This document shows positions 1-10,100 of a stretch of 64,000 bases of DNA, in pieces (position 1 is the first letter of the stretch; each line of letters opens with the position of its first letter). The translations under genes were made by a program, and so were the position numbers. The DNA lies in assembly GCA_014218235.1 (NCBI GenBank), contig CM024758.1, forward strand, positions 73,480,206 to 73,544,205, in the 5' to 3' direction. The DNA comes from Colocasia esculenta. Taxonomy: Eukaryota > Streptophyta > Magnoliopsida > Alismatales > Araceae. The notes beneath the pieces are model-generated. The model made no database searches, was not told the origin of the DNA, and worked only from the letters and a program-made list of their open reading frames with translations.

Positions 1-2206
1 ACACTTTTACACATACACATTCACATGTCACTTACACATTTACACATGGTCACATACACATTTCACATTACACTTTACACATATTTAGGTGCCGTGACAC
101 ATAGTCCAAACCACCAAAGAAGGACACAACACATCACATCACATAGACGCCATCTAGGCAATACAATGGCGACTCTTGGACTGCGCAGACCGGGAGAACA
201 AGTCTCCACCCTAACCAGTGGTACTTGTCCACCTCCAGGATTTCCCCCTAATGCCCTTAGGGTCACTTAACACAATGAACCTTCTCAGGGGGACTTTTCC
301 CTGATACGGCTCCACTGCCTTCTCGGAAGCAGTATCACATTGGCACAATTACACTTTTACACATTTACCGTTTTACACATGGTTTTACACTTTACACTTT
401 TCATCACATTCACTTTCTCACTCACATAAATCCTCTGTTTTTCCTAACATGGTACTACAGATTTCAAGGTTTAACACACACACACACTAATCATGCTGGG
501 TTTAAACAAAATCTAATCACATTTCGATCATATGTACGAATTATTCACATTTCACATGAAAACACATAACTTTTTATTTACGGATCCAAATGACCTGAAA
601 TTTTTACCACATGCTGTTTTCGGTTCATAATCATACTCCCAAATTTTCAGATTTTTCTGAGCTACATAGAATTTACAGAAAATAAAACGCCTAATTAGCA
701 TGCTATTAACAACTTAAGTTAACATGGGTCTAACACATCTTGTAATTTAGCCACTTGCTGTTTTGTACAGAGACTACTAATATATGTATGATTTTAGAAT
801 ACCACATTACCCTAATTCATACATCTATCGATCAATTATCACAAACCATTTTCGCATGTTTTCATTTTACCGAACCGAGCTTATTACAAATTTCACAAGC
901 ATGGATAATTACTAAAATTTGCAAACGCATATGCTGACCCACTATTCTTCATGATCAAACCGAAACTAAGGCATTCACACTAATCTAAATCATGAATCAT
1001 GGATTTTGCAAAATTGTCTACAAGTCATGCTCACAAGTTTACAAGATATCATTATCCCACATTCACCATCACATCCCACATTCATTCACACACCACAACT
1101 AACCATATACATAGAGTATAAGCTTTACCATATATCCTCATCGCATAAAACATACCGAAATTACTGCATAAGTGGGACAGAACAGCTCACTGTTCTGTCC
1201 AGAGAACTAGGCGGCGGTCTCTGGCCGCTGACTCAGGGTCAGCGGCATGGTCGATGGACGCCAAGCATAACTGGACGTCCAGGGACCTTGCCGTCTAACC
1301 AGGTCTGTGCAGAAAACACAGACCCGAGCTCTGAACTTGGGTGAATTGGAGGGTCTAGGACTCGAGGAAAATTCCATAAATAACAAAAACCACCTAGACT
1401 CATACGGGGACACCATAGATAGGTCACTTGCCTTTCAAAAATTCTTCTAAGGGATTTAAAGGCTTGGTGAAGACCTCCTTGGGCAGTCCCAAGAAGTTGC
1501 AGAACCTCCCTCTAGATCGCCTTCCTCCGGGCTCCTGGGTGATCTCCACGCCGAGGGGATGATGGGGATGCCTTCTCCTTTGCTCCAGCTTCCTCCTTGT
1601 CGCAGTAGATCTCCAAACCAAGCTCAAGGGGTCGGATTTGGGGTTCTAAAATGGGGTTTTTCTCACAGCTCACCTAGGGTTTTTCTCTCCTCTATTTCTC
1701 CTCTTGCAAGGTGAAATGAGAAGTGGGAGAGGCCAAATCCGGGTTCAGACCTAATGAGAGCTCACCCCCTCACCATACCGATTACAGCCTTAGAGCCGTT
1801 GGGGGACATCCCCCCATGGAGGCCATGCCTTGCTCCCGGATTTTCTGGCTCTGCAACGCATGCAGGTCAGAGAAGTTGGCGTCCAGATCGCTGGACGCCG
1901 GAGTTAGTGTTGGCGTCCATGTCTGGACGCTGACACCAGCTCACGGCCTGGGTTGACGCCAAGGTGGCCTTCGGCCAGAACCCTAATTATGCAGAAAACC
2001 ATGCATATCAAGCATATATACATGCAATATGTATATGGTATTATATCCACACTATCATCATGCAATATATACATTATTTATACTTAATATAACACATGCA
2101 TACGTAATTATACTAATTAATACGTACGTAAATAAGTACATACATACATAAGCACAATATTCACACATAGATACAAATAATACGACGGAAATTAGAGGGC
2201 CTTACA
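1..2206 (-). repeat. 3' LTR of element A, truncated by window edge
   Basis: This repeats about 8184-10401. It ends GAGGGCCTTACA at 2206 beside the polypurine tract. About the first 1050 bp of the LTR (plus-strand view) are missing. It holds a CACAT-rich low-complexity stretch (1-480), a block at about 182-247 also found in elements D and H, and two gapped inverted repeats (GGCGTCCA/TGGACGCC) at 1878-1930. It contains no credible gene. Confidence 0.93.
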
Positions 2207-2219
2207 CCCTCTCCCCCTT
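2207..2219 (-). other. Polypurine tract of element A
   Basis: On the minus strand AAGGGGGAGAGGG directly precedes the LTR start TGTAAGGCC. This is the position and composition expected for the plus-strand DNA primer of an LTR retrotransposon. Confidence 0.9.
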
Positions 2220-2559
2220 AAAGAAACTTCGTCCTCGAAGTTAGAACGACACTACTCAAACAAAAGGGATACTTCTTCTTCATCGCATCCTCAAGCTCCC
2301 ACGTAGCCTCCTCACGTGAGAAGTTCCGCCATAGAACTTTCACCGACGCGATACTCTTGTTCCGGAGATGCTGAACCTTCCGGTCAAGAATGGCTACTGG
2401 TTGCTCGACATACGAAAGATCTGGCTGGATCTCCACGGGCTCATGACTAATCACATGAGACGGATCTCGGACATACTTCCTGAGCATAGATACGTGGAAT
2501 ACAGGGTGAACGCTAGCCAAAGCTGGGGGTAAAGCTAGCTCGTACGCCACGTTGCCCAA
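2218..2559 (-). CDS. pol: Element A pol, C-terminal chromodomain segment
   Basis: This 113-codon segment encodes the end of integrase and a chromodomain. It starts in the conserved AYELALPP region after the integrase C-terminus, followed by VFHVSMLRKYVRDP. The chromodomain contains VQHLRNKSIASVKVLW and the aromatic motif ATWELEDAMKKKYP. In chromoviruses this domain tethers integrase to modified histones or heterochromatin. It is separated from the upstream integrase frame by a frameshift near 2560-2600. It ends only a few bases from the polypurine tract, as is normal for this group. Confidence 0.88.
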   Translation of the reverse strand: MGNVAYELALPPALASVHPVFHVSMLRKYVRDPSHVISHEPVEIQPDLSYVEQPVAILDRKVQHLRNKSIASVKVLWRNFSREEATWELEDAMKKKYPFCLSSVVLTSRTKFL

Positions 2560-2597
2560 ACGTCTGAGAATCTCATATGGGCCAATGAACCTAGGGC

Positions 2598-3461
2598 TTA
2601 GCTTGCTATGCCTGCCAAATCTGACAACACTCCACGAGTAGGCGATATCTTCAAGAAGACATGATCGCCAACCTCGAACTCCAAATCCTTTCTCCTGTTG
2701 TCGGCATAACTCTTCTGCCTATCCTGTGCCGCAACAAGCCTTTTCCTGATAAGCTGAATCTTATCCGAAGTTTCCTGAACTAACTCCGGTCCGATCAACT
2801 GCCTATCACCAGTCTCCTCCCAACATAAAGGAGATCTGCAGGGCCTACCATACAACGCCTCGAATGGAGCCATACCAATACTAGCATGAAAGCTGTTGTT
2901 GTATGCGAACTCCACAAGAGGTAAATGACGCTCCCAATCATCCTTCCAATCCAGAACACACGCTCTCAACATATCCTCGAGCGTCTGGATAGTCCTCTCG
3001 GACTGTCCATCGGTCTGGGGATGAAACGCCGAACTGAGCTTAAGCTCCGAACCTAACGCATCCTGAAGACCCTTCCACAATCTCGAAGTAAATCTCGGAT
3101 CTCGATCCGAAATGATCGACTTCGGCACACCATGCAATCTAACGATACCGCTAACATACAATCTAGCTAAACTCTCTACTGACTGCTTCTTCTTCATAGG
3201 CAAGAAATGAGCAGTCTTCGAGAATCTATCTACAACTACCCAAATCGAGTCATTGCCCCTTCTAGATCGAGGCAAACCCGATACGAAATCCATAGTGACA
3301 GCTTCCCACTTCCATACGGGGATATCCATCCTCTGCATAAGGCCGGATGGTCGCTGCCGCTCGGCTTTCACCTGCTGACATACTAGACATCTAGACACAT
3401 AATCCGCAACATCCTTCTTCATGCCGGACCACCAAAATGATCTCTTCAGGTCTTGATACAT
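2598..3461 (-). CDS. pol: Element A pol, integrase
   Basis: Integrase inserts the cDNA copy into chromosomes. The 287-codon frame starts in the zinc-binding region (MYQDLKRSFWW, then CLVCQQVKAE, the two cysteines of the HHCC finger). The catalytic core follows: first Asp in VTMDFVSGLP, second in IISDRDPRF, and the Glu in the SERTIQTLEDMLR segment, preceded by FHPQTDGQ. Next come FAYNNSFHAS and the conserved C-terminal ADNRRKDLEFEVGDHVFL. All three DDE residues are present. Both ends are frameshift junctions with neighbouring pol frames, so as sequenced the polyprotein is interrupted. Confidence 0.93.
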   Translation of the reverse strand: MYQDLKRSFWWSGMKKDVADYVSRCLVCQQVKAERQRPSGLMQRMDIPVWKWEAVTMDFVSGLPRSRRGNDSIWVVVDRFSKTAHFLPMKKKQSVESLARLYVSGIVRLHGVPKSIISDRDPRFTSRLWKGLQDALGSELKLSSAFHPQTDGQSERTIQTLEDMLRACVLDWKDDWERHLPLVEFAYNNSFHASIGMAPFEALYGRPCRSPLCWEETGDRQLIGPELVQETSDKIQLIRKRLVAAQDRQKSYADNRRKDLEFEVGDHVFLKISPTRGVLSDLAGIAS

Positions 3462-3850
3462 CTTAGTGTTACCCGATGAATAGAGAATCGCGATCTATGA
3501 GCCTCCGCTAACACATGCTCACGGACATCTACCACATCGGGGACACAAACACGGTGCTGAAATCTAATCACACCGTCCTCATCACGAGCAATGCCCGCCT
3601 TACCCACTAACTCTAACAATCTAGGATCGGCTTTCTGCTGCTCAATCACCTCATCCAAGACTGAGGATCTAAGGGATAGCTGAGCTACAAAAGCCTGACA
3701 CAACGATGGCTCTAACTCGGTCATAGAGCACGCTGCATCCTCCAACATCTTCCAATCCTGCTGGAGCGAAGACCTCTTTCTACTAAGAGCATCCGCTACG
3801 ACGTTCGCCTTTCCAGGATGATACTGAAGGTCGAAGTCATAGTCCTTCAA
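3446..3850 (-). CDS. pol: Element A pol, RNase H end and integrase N-terminal linker
   Basis: The frame opens in the conserved KDYDFDLQYHPGKANVVADALSRK motif region that follows RNase H in Ty3/gypsy pol. It then runs through a poorly conserved connection to the histidines of the integrase zinc finger (HRSRFSIH). It overlaps the integrase frame by 16 bases in another phase. The break therefore falls within the HHCC finger and is a frameshift, not a domain boundary. Confidence 0.88.
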   Translation of the reverse strand: MKDYDFDLQYHPGKANVVADALSRKRSSLQQDWKMLEDAACSMTELEPSLCQAFVAQLSLRSSVLDEVIEQQKADPRLLELVGKAGIARDEDGVIRFQHRVCVPDVVDVREHVLAEAHRSRFSIHRVTLRCIKT

Positions 3851-3879
3851 GAACTCAATCCATCTTCTCTGCCTCAGGT

Positions 3880-4179
3880 TTAATTCCTTTTGGGAGAAAA
3901 ATACTTCAAGCTCTTGTGGTCGGTAAACACCTCAAATCTGACACCATAAAGATAGTGCCTCCAGATCTTTAGTGCATGAACCACAGCTGCGAGCTCTAAA
4001 TCATGAGTCGGATAGTTCCTCTCATGCTCCTTCAACTGACGAGAAGCATAAGCCACTACCCTCTCTTGCTGCATGAGCACACAGCCTAAACCAATCTGAG
4101 ATGCATCCGTATAAATGGCAAAACCTTCTAGACCACTAGGCAATACCAATACCGGAGCAGAAGTAAGCTTAGCCTTCAA
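3880..4179 (-). CDS. pol: Element A pol, RNase H
   Basis: RNase H degrades the RNA of the RNA:DNA hybrid during reverse transcription. Visible motifs are FAIYTDASQIGLG with the first catalytic Asp, VVAYASRQLKEHE, HDLELAAVVHALK with the catalytic Glu, HYLYG and VFTDHKSLKYF with the next Asp. It continues the RT frame 4176-5312 after a frameshift and passes to 3446-3850 after another. Confidence 0.92.
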   Translation of the reverse strand: MKAKLTSAPVLVLPSGLEGFAIYTDASQIGLGCVLMQQERVVAYASRQLKEHERNYPTHDLELAAVVHALKIWRHYLYGVRFEVFTDHKSLKYFSPKRN

Positions 4180-5312
4180 TAGCTGAAAGCTACGCTCACA
4201 TGCCTCAGACCATACGAACTTCTCACCTTTCCGGTCAGCTTTGTCAAAGGGGCGGCGATGGATGAGAAACCCTCAATGAATCGCCGATAATAACCAGCTA
4301 ACCCAATAAAACTACGAATCTCCGAAGGGGTCCTGGGAATCTCCCAATCCATAACTGCCTGGACTTTTGCTGGATCAACTGCAACACCAGCGCCGGAGAT
4401 AACATGCCCGAGAAAATGAACCTCGCGCAACCAGAACTCGCACTTGCTGAACTTCGCATACAGCTTGTGCTCACGGAGAACCTCTAAGACTAACCTCAAA
4501 TGCTGACGATGTGTGGCCTCATCCGGAGAATAGACCAACACGTCATCAATAAACACAACAACAAAGCTATCTAGATACGGACTAAACACCCGGTTCATGA
4601 GATCCATGAACGCTGCAGGGGCGTTGGTCAATCCGAAAGGAAGAACCAAAAACTCATAATGTCCATAACGGGTTCTAAATGCCGTCTTGGACACATCCTC
4701 ACTCCTAATCCTCAACTGATGATAACCAGATCGCAAGTCAATCTTGGAAAAGACTGATGCCTCTCGCAACTGGTCAAACAGATCATCAATCCGAGGTAAG
4801 GGATACCTGTTCTTCACAGTCACCTGGTTTAGCTTCCTATAATCAATGCACAACCGAAGTGACCCGTCTTTCTTCTTGACGAATAATACAGGTGCGCCCC
4901 AAGGGGAAACGCTAGGGCGAATAAATCCCTTATCGAGCAATTCTTGCAATTGCTTCCTCAACTCGGCTAACTCTGCAGGGGCCATCCGATATGGGGCCTT
5001 CGAGATAGGAGAGGTGCCTGGAAGCAACTCTATAGTGAACTCTATCTCCCTATCCGGTGGCAATCCAGACAAGTCATCGGGAAAGACATCTGGAAAGTCC
5101 TGCACCACATCGATCTCTGCAAGAGTCAGTGACGAACCAGCATCGGGTACTAGCATAACGCTGGCAAGAAATGCGTCACAACCCTTGTTCACCATGCGCA
5201 TCGCCTTCATGGCAGAGATAACTAACTTTCCCGCTAAGTTCTTTGGCAAGGGATGAGAGAACTCATCCTCACCAGGAATGCGGAAAACAATCTTCTTCCT
5301 ACGACAATCCAC
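4176..5312 (-). CDS. pol: Element A pol, reverse transcriptase
   Basis: This 378-codon frame begins at the protease/RT junction. It contains FPDDLSGLPP, the RT fingers (KKDGSLRLCIDYRKLNQVTVKN), SKIDLRSGYHQLRI with the first catalytic Asp, FLVLPFGLTNAPAAF, and the active-site box FVVVFIDDVLVYS. The thumb (HFLGHVISGAGVAVDP) and the connection to RNase H (IRSFIGLAGYYRRFIEGFS) follow. A frameshift at about 5300-5320 separates it from gag-protease; the same region in element D carries a different indel, so I read this as decay or sequencing error and not programmed frameshifting. Confidence 0.94.
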   Translation of the reverse strand: MDCRRKKIVFRIPGEDEFSHPLPKNLAGKLVISAMKAMRMVNKGCDAFLASVMLVPDAGSSLTLAEIDVVQDFPDVFPDDLSGLPPDREIEFTIELLPGTSPISKAPYRMAPAELAELRKQLQELLDKGFIRPSVSPWGAPVLFVKKKDGSLRLCIDYRKLNQVTVKNRYPLPRIDDLFDQLREASVFSKIDLRSGYHQLRIRSEDVSKTAFRTRYGHYEFLVLPFGLTNAPAAFMDLMNRVFSPYLDSFVVVFIDDVLVYSPDEATHRQHLRLVLEVLREHKLYAKFSKCEFWLREVHFLGHVISGAGVAVDPAKVQAVMDWEIPRTPSEIRSFIGLAGYYRRFIEGFSSIAAPLTKLTGKVRSSYGLRHVSVAFSY

Positions 5313-6381
5313 TAACGCATAGCTCCTCTAGCCAATCCAGACCAAGGATACAATCATAATCCTTCATCTTTAGCAAGAAGAAACACCCATCTAGGAATCT
5401 ATCCTCAATGCACACAGGTAACGACGGAATGCACTTCCTAGTCGATACCGTACCCGCAGGGGTGTGCACAGACAAAGGGACCTCTAACTCCTCAGACTCT
5501 ATGCCTGACTCTAGGGCTAACTGCCTAGCGAACCGCTCGGAAATGAACGAGTGAGTAGCACCCGTATCAAACAAAACCCGAGCGTGCACACCGAAAAGTA
5601 AAACTGTACCTTCGGTGACATGCTCCGCCTGCTCGGCGTCCTCACGAGCTAACGCAAACACTCGAGCTGGGGCTCGAGGCCTTCCTGGTCGTCCTGTAGC
5701 TGGCGCGGCTGCCGCTACTGCTGGTACTGGCGCTCCTCGCTGAGCTTCCTGCTGAAGTCTTGGGCAATCCTTGATCTTGTGGTCGCTGCTCCCACACTTT
5801 AAGCATCTACCCGCTACTAACCAGCACTCGGAACCTCCATGGGTCTTCCCACAATGGGGACACTCTCTCTTCGCACCGGGGGAACGTACAGAGGGTACCT
5901 GAGAGTTGCTGACTGCCATTTGTTTCTGCGGTGTCTGGTACACCCGTTTCCTCTTATCTTGCCGCTGGAAAGTCGCTGCCGGCCTCTTCTGCGAAGCCTT
6001 CTTCTCCTCCAGATACTGCTCCATTTCTCCCTCCTGTCTGCAGGCTGCGCTGAGGGCCTCGTCTAGCGTGCGGTGGTCGAACGCCACGAGCCTCGTCCTC
6101 AGTGATGGTTTGAGACCCATCACGAACTTCTTGGTCTTCCTGCGCTCATCCTCTACTATATGCGGTGCATATTTAGAAAGTTCAGAAAACCTTGCCTCGT
6201 ATTCCAGGACGGTCATTGATCCTTGCGTCAGGGAAAGGAATTCTTGCTCCATCTTGTCCTGGATATGCTCTGGAACGAACTTGGCTCGGAAGAGCCTCAC
6301 GAACGCGTCCCATGCCACATCTACTGCTCCGTCCTCGAAGAGCGTACGCAGTAGGGAGGACCACCATACATCAGCTCTCTC
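5299..6381 (-). CDS. gag: Element A gag exon 3 with zinc knuckle and aspartic protease
   Basis: This frame continues the capsid-like retrotransposon gag domain (LFRAKFVPEHIQDKMEQEF, then MTVLEYEARFSELSKYAP). A basic linker follows, then the CCHC knuckle CLKCGSSDHKIKDC that binds RNA, then the aspartic protease with active site VLFDTGATHSFIS and ILGLDWL. Upstream of 6381 the frame stays open but leaves the family alignment and runs through a GT-AG interval. I therefore start the exon at 6381, right after an AG acceptor. The frame ends at a frameshift beside the RT frame. Confidence 0.88.
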   Translation of the reverse strand, partial: ERADVWWSSLLRTLFEDGAVDVAWDAFVRLFRAKFVPEHIQDKMEQEFLSLTQGSMTVLEYEARFSELSKYAPHIVEDERRKTKKFVMGLKPSLRTRLVAFDHRTLDEALSAACRQEGEMEQYLEEKKASQKRPAATFQRQDKRKRVYQTPQKQMAVSNSQVPSVRSPGAKRECPHCGKTHGGSECWLVAGRCLKCGSSDHKIKDCPRLQQEAQRGAPVPAVAAAAPATGRPGRPRAPARVFALAREDAEQAEHVTEGTVLLFGVHARVLFDTGATHSFISERFARQLALESGIESEELEVPLSVHTPAGTVSTRKCIPSLPVCIEDRFLDGCFFLLKMKDYDCILGLDWLEELCVSGLS

Positions 6382-6455
6382 CTGCAATACACCTTCATAA
6401 GCACTAACCACAATTCTAACTTGACAAACAACATACAAGCATAAACTAAACATAC
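6382..6455 (-). other. Putative spliceosomal intron in element A gag (74 nt)
   Basis: On the minus strand the interval begins GTATGTTTAG and ends TATTGCAG. It interrupts the gag capsid domain exactly between a conserved ATYMLQ motif and ERADVWW. Both flanks are in phase 0, so removal joins two parts of one domain. Element D has a 75-nt interval at the same place (43476-43550) with the same GTATGT donor and different inner sequence. The gag of element E is continuous at this point. Confidence 0.75.
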
Positions 6456-6651
6456 CTGTAGCATGTAGGTGGCTAAGGTCACCTTGTCCTCATCAGGACA
6501 CCTGATAGCTCGGAAGATTTTCTCTCGTCTCCCTCATCCAGCTTTCTGCCAATAGCGGATCACTCTCCCCCTTAAAAGAGGGTGGGGTCATCCTCTTGAA
6601 TCGCTCCATGATGGAAGGTCCACCATGGTCCTGAGCTGGGGCCTGAGCCTG
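6456..6651 (-). CDS. gag: Element A gag exon 2
   Basis: This stretch encodes the start of the gag domain: IMERFKRMTPPSFKG, then a conserved segment around AESWM, and DKVTLATYMLQ at the end. A one-base length difference against element D near 6520 breaks the frame in the middle. Flanking sequences are an AG acceptor (6653-6652) and a GTATGT donor (6455-6454). Confidence 0.75.
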
Positions 6652-6734
6652 CTACATTAAACAATAACAATATACAATAAACACAATATCATGCAATTTA
6701 AATAGCAAACTACTAGGTTGTTTTATTATTCTAC
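6652..6734 (-). other. Putative spliceosomal intron in element A gag (83 nt)
   Basis: It begins GTAGAATAAT and ends TTTAATGTAG, is A/T-rich and contains an in-frame stop (GTA GAA TAA). It falls after the GAG GCC CAG codons in phase 0. Element D has a 94-nt interval at the same codon (43739-43832), from GTTAGAATGA to TGTGGCAG. The exons on either side are well conserved between A and D, while the interval is not. Confidence 0.72.
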
Positions 6735-6947
6735 CTGGGCCTCCAACTGGGCCTGGAGTGCTGCCTGGGTGTGGGCCTGCGTCTGCATGGCTTGCACCAG
6801 ACCTTGCATGAATACTCCATAGTCCACTGGCGGTGGTGGGGGAAGCACAGGACCCTGTGGGGCCGGGGCCTGCTGCTCCGCCCGCTCCTCACGCCTCTGC
6901 TCGTCGTCGCGAGCTGGCACACCTCCACGTCGTCCACGGGAAGCCAT
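6735..6947 (-). CDS. gag: Element A gag exon 1 (N-terminal region)
   Basis: The start ATG is at 6947. The encoded segment begins MASRGRRGG, then has an acidic/basic mixed stretch, a proline run (GPVLPPPPPVDYG) and a Gln/Ala-rich helix (QAMQTQAHTQAALQAQLEAQ), typical of the disordered N-terminus of chromovirus gag. Element D has the same start and the same proline and Gln-rich blocks. An AG acceptor lies two bases before the ATG, so a 5' leader intron is also possible. Confidence 0.8.
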
Positions 6948-7112
6948 GGCTGTAATAAAATTTCAGCCACTAATTAGAGCTAGGTTACTAAGTTTCTAAC
7001 CATTTTCTTATCTATCTTTCATTTCCTATTAGTGTTTTCTACACATGTGGACATACTTAGCATGCAATGGGGATGATGACTGACTTATATTCATGTGCAA
7101 TCTCAACCGGTC

Positions 7113-7124
7113 GCTCTGATACCA
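7113..7124 (-). other. Primer binding site of element A (tRNA-iMet)
   Basis: Minus-strand TGGTATCAGAGC lies five bases inside the 5' LTR boundary. It is complementary to the 3' end of plant initiator methionine tRNA, the common primer of plant LTR retrotransposons. Confidence 0.93.
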
Positions 7125-7129
7125 ATCTC

Positions 7130-10100
7130 TGTGACGGCCCTCATTATACCGGTACGGTTATACCAACCCACGTCGGTATAACAAGTGCTGCCACAGTGGG
7201 ACATTTACCCAACGATACAAACAGCTGAGATACACGCGAATATACAACAGAGTAGCGGAAGTAAAAGAGAACTATCTCCATTCATTCATCATCCACATTA
7301 AACATACATGCAGTTTACAATTTGCAAAAAGGAACCAAAGTTCACATAAATTAAATTACTGAAATGGAAATACATAATGTCCACATAATACATTTTTCTC
7401 ATGATAATTCTAATACAATGTTCCAAGTACATACTAGGAAGTACACAATCACAAAGAACTCCAAAAACTAGCTAGTCTCCACGCTCGGAGTCCGTCTCTG
7501 CTGCCTCCTCCAAGGGTACTGTGTCACCAACTATACCTGTACGCCGAAGCAAGGAGTGAGTCCAGGGACTCAGCAAGCAACACTATTCATGATATACACG
7601 TACAAGTCCTAGTGGTTTCTACATGCACATTACAATTAGCAACACATAGCATGCTAGTCAATTCGAGTTTTCAACCTATCATGAAAGTTCTACAATTTTA
7701 TACATAACTCATGCTTTCAGATTTTTAAAAAAATCCACCTATCACATGGTCTCTATTCAATTTACTCATGAACTTTAATCTTTTACAGAATCAAACATGA
7801 GAGCTATCAACATGGACAATTTACATGCATGAAAGGGAACACAATTTGCATGGATTCCACATATTCTTAAGTGCATACATAACTTTTTCACATGCTTTAG
7901 GTTGCTGATTTCACATGGTTCAATGACTATAAATCTACACATGAGAGCTACAACGTTGCTTAAAACCTCACATATGAACAATCCATCATGCCATTTTGCA
8001 CACATATTCATTTGTTGTCCCTACCATGGATTCTAAACACTTTGTACACATAACATGAGAATAATAACATGCATTTTCTGAATTCACATGGTTTCAGATT
8101 TAGTCTCACATGGTTTCAATAACACATTTACACATCGAGAATTTCACATTTTCTTTTACACAATTTCCTCTTTTCACGTGGTTACACTTTACACATACAC
8201 ATTCACATGTCACTTACACATTTACACATGGTCACATACACATTTCACATTACACTTTACACATATTTAGGTGCCGTGACACATAGTCCAAACCACCAAA
8301 GAAGGACACAAACACATCACATCACATAGACGCCATCTAGGCAATACAATGGCGACTCTTGGACTGCGCAGACCGGGAGAACAAGTCTCCACCCTAACCA
8401 GTGGTACTTGTCCACCTCCAGGATTTCCCCCTAATGCCCTTAGGGTCACTTAACACAATGAACCTTCTCAGGGGGACTTTTCCCTGATACGGCTCCACTG
8501 CCTTCTCGGGCAGTATCACATTGGCACAATTACACTTTTACACATTTACCGTTTTACACATGGTTTTACACTTTACACTTTTCATCACATTCACTTTCTC
8601 ACTCACATAAATCCTCTGTTTTTCCTAACATGGTACTACAGAATTTCAAGGTTTAACACACAGTAAACACACTAATCAGCTGGGTTTAAACAAAATCTAA
8701 TCACATTTCGATCATATGTACGAATTATTCACATTTCACATGAAAACACATAACTTTTTATTTACGGGTCCAAATGACCTGAAATTTTTACCACATGCTG
8801 TTTTCGGGTTCATAATCATACTCCCAAATTTTCAGATTTTTCTGAGCTACATAGAATTTACAGAAAATAAAAGCCTAATTAGCATGCTATTAACAACTTA
8901 AGTTAACATGGGTCTAACACATCTTGTAATTTAGCCACTTGCTGTTTTGTACAGAGACTACTAATATATGTATGATTTTAGAATACCACATTACCCTAAT
9001 TCATACATCTATCGATCAATTATCACAAACCATTTTCGCATGTTTTCATTTTACCGAACCGAGCTTATTTACAAATTTCACAAGCATGGATAAATTACTA
9101 AAATTGCAAACGCATATGCTGACCCACTATTCTTCATGATCAAACCGAAACTAAGGCATTCACACTAATCTAAATCATGAATCATGGATTTTGCAAAATT
9201 GTCTACAAGTCATGCTCACAAGTTTACAAGATATCATTATCCCACATTCACCATCACATCCCACATTCATTCACACACCACAACTAACCATATACATAGA
9301 GTATAAGCTTTACCTATATCCTCATCGCATAAAACATACCGAAATTACTGCATAGTGGGACAGAACAGCTCACTGTTCTGTCCAGAAGAAGAACTAGGCG
9401 GCGGTCTCTGGCCGCTGACTCAGGGTCAGCGGCATGGTCGATGGACGCCAAGCATAAACTGGACGTCCAGGGACCTTGCCGTCTAACCAGGTCTGTGCAG
9501 AAAACACAGACCCGAGCTCTGAAACTTGGGTGAATGGAGGGTCTAGGACTCGAGGAAAATTCCTAAAAATAACAAAAACCACCTAGACTCATACGGGGAC
9601 ACCATAGATAGGTCACTTGCCTTTCAAAAATCTTCTAAGGATTTAAGGCTTGGTGAAGACCTCCTTGGGCAGTCCCAAGAAGTTGCAGAACCTCCTCTAG
9701 ATCGCCTCTCCGGGCTCCTGGGTGATCTCCACGCCGAGGGGATGATGGGGATGCCTTCTCCTTTGCTCCAGCTTCCTCCTTGTCGCAGTAGATCTCCAAA
9801 CCAAGCTCCAAGGGGTCGGATTTGGGGGTTCCAAATGGGGTTTTTCTCACAGCTCACCTAGGGTTTTTCTCTCCTCTATTTCTCCTCTTGCAAGGTGAAA
9901 TGAGAAGTGGGAGAGGCCAAATCCGGGTTCAGACCTAATGAGAGCCCCTCACCCACTCACCATACCGATTAGACAGCCTTAGAGCCATGGGGGACATCCC
10001 CCCAATGGAGGCCATGCCTTGCTTCCGGATTTTCTGGCTCTGCAACGCATGCAGGTCAGAGAAGTTGGCGTCCAGATCGCTGGACGCCGGAGTTAGTGTT

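Noticed and set aside
5299..5320. Programmed ribosomal frameshift between protease and RT in element A
   Set aside because: Element D has a different indel at this place and no slippery heptamer is visible; simple loss of bases is more likely.
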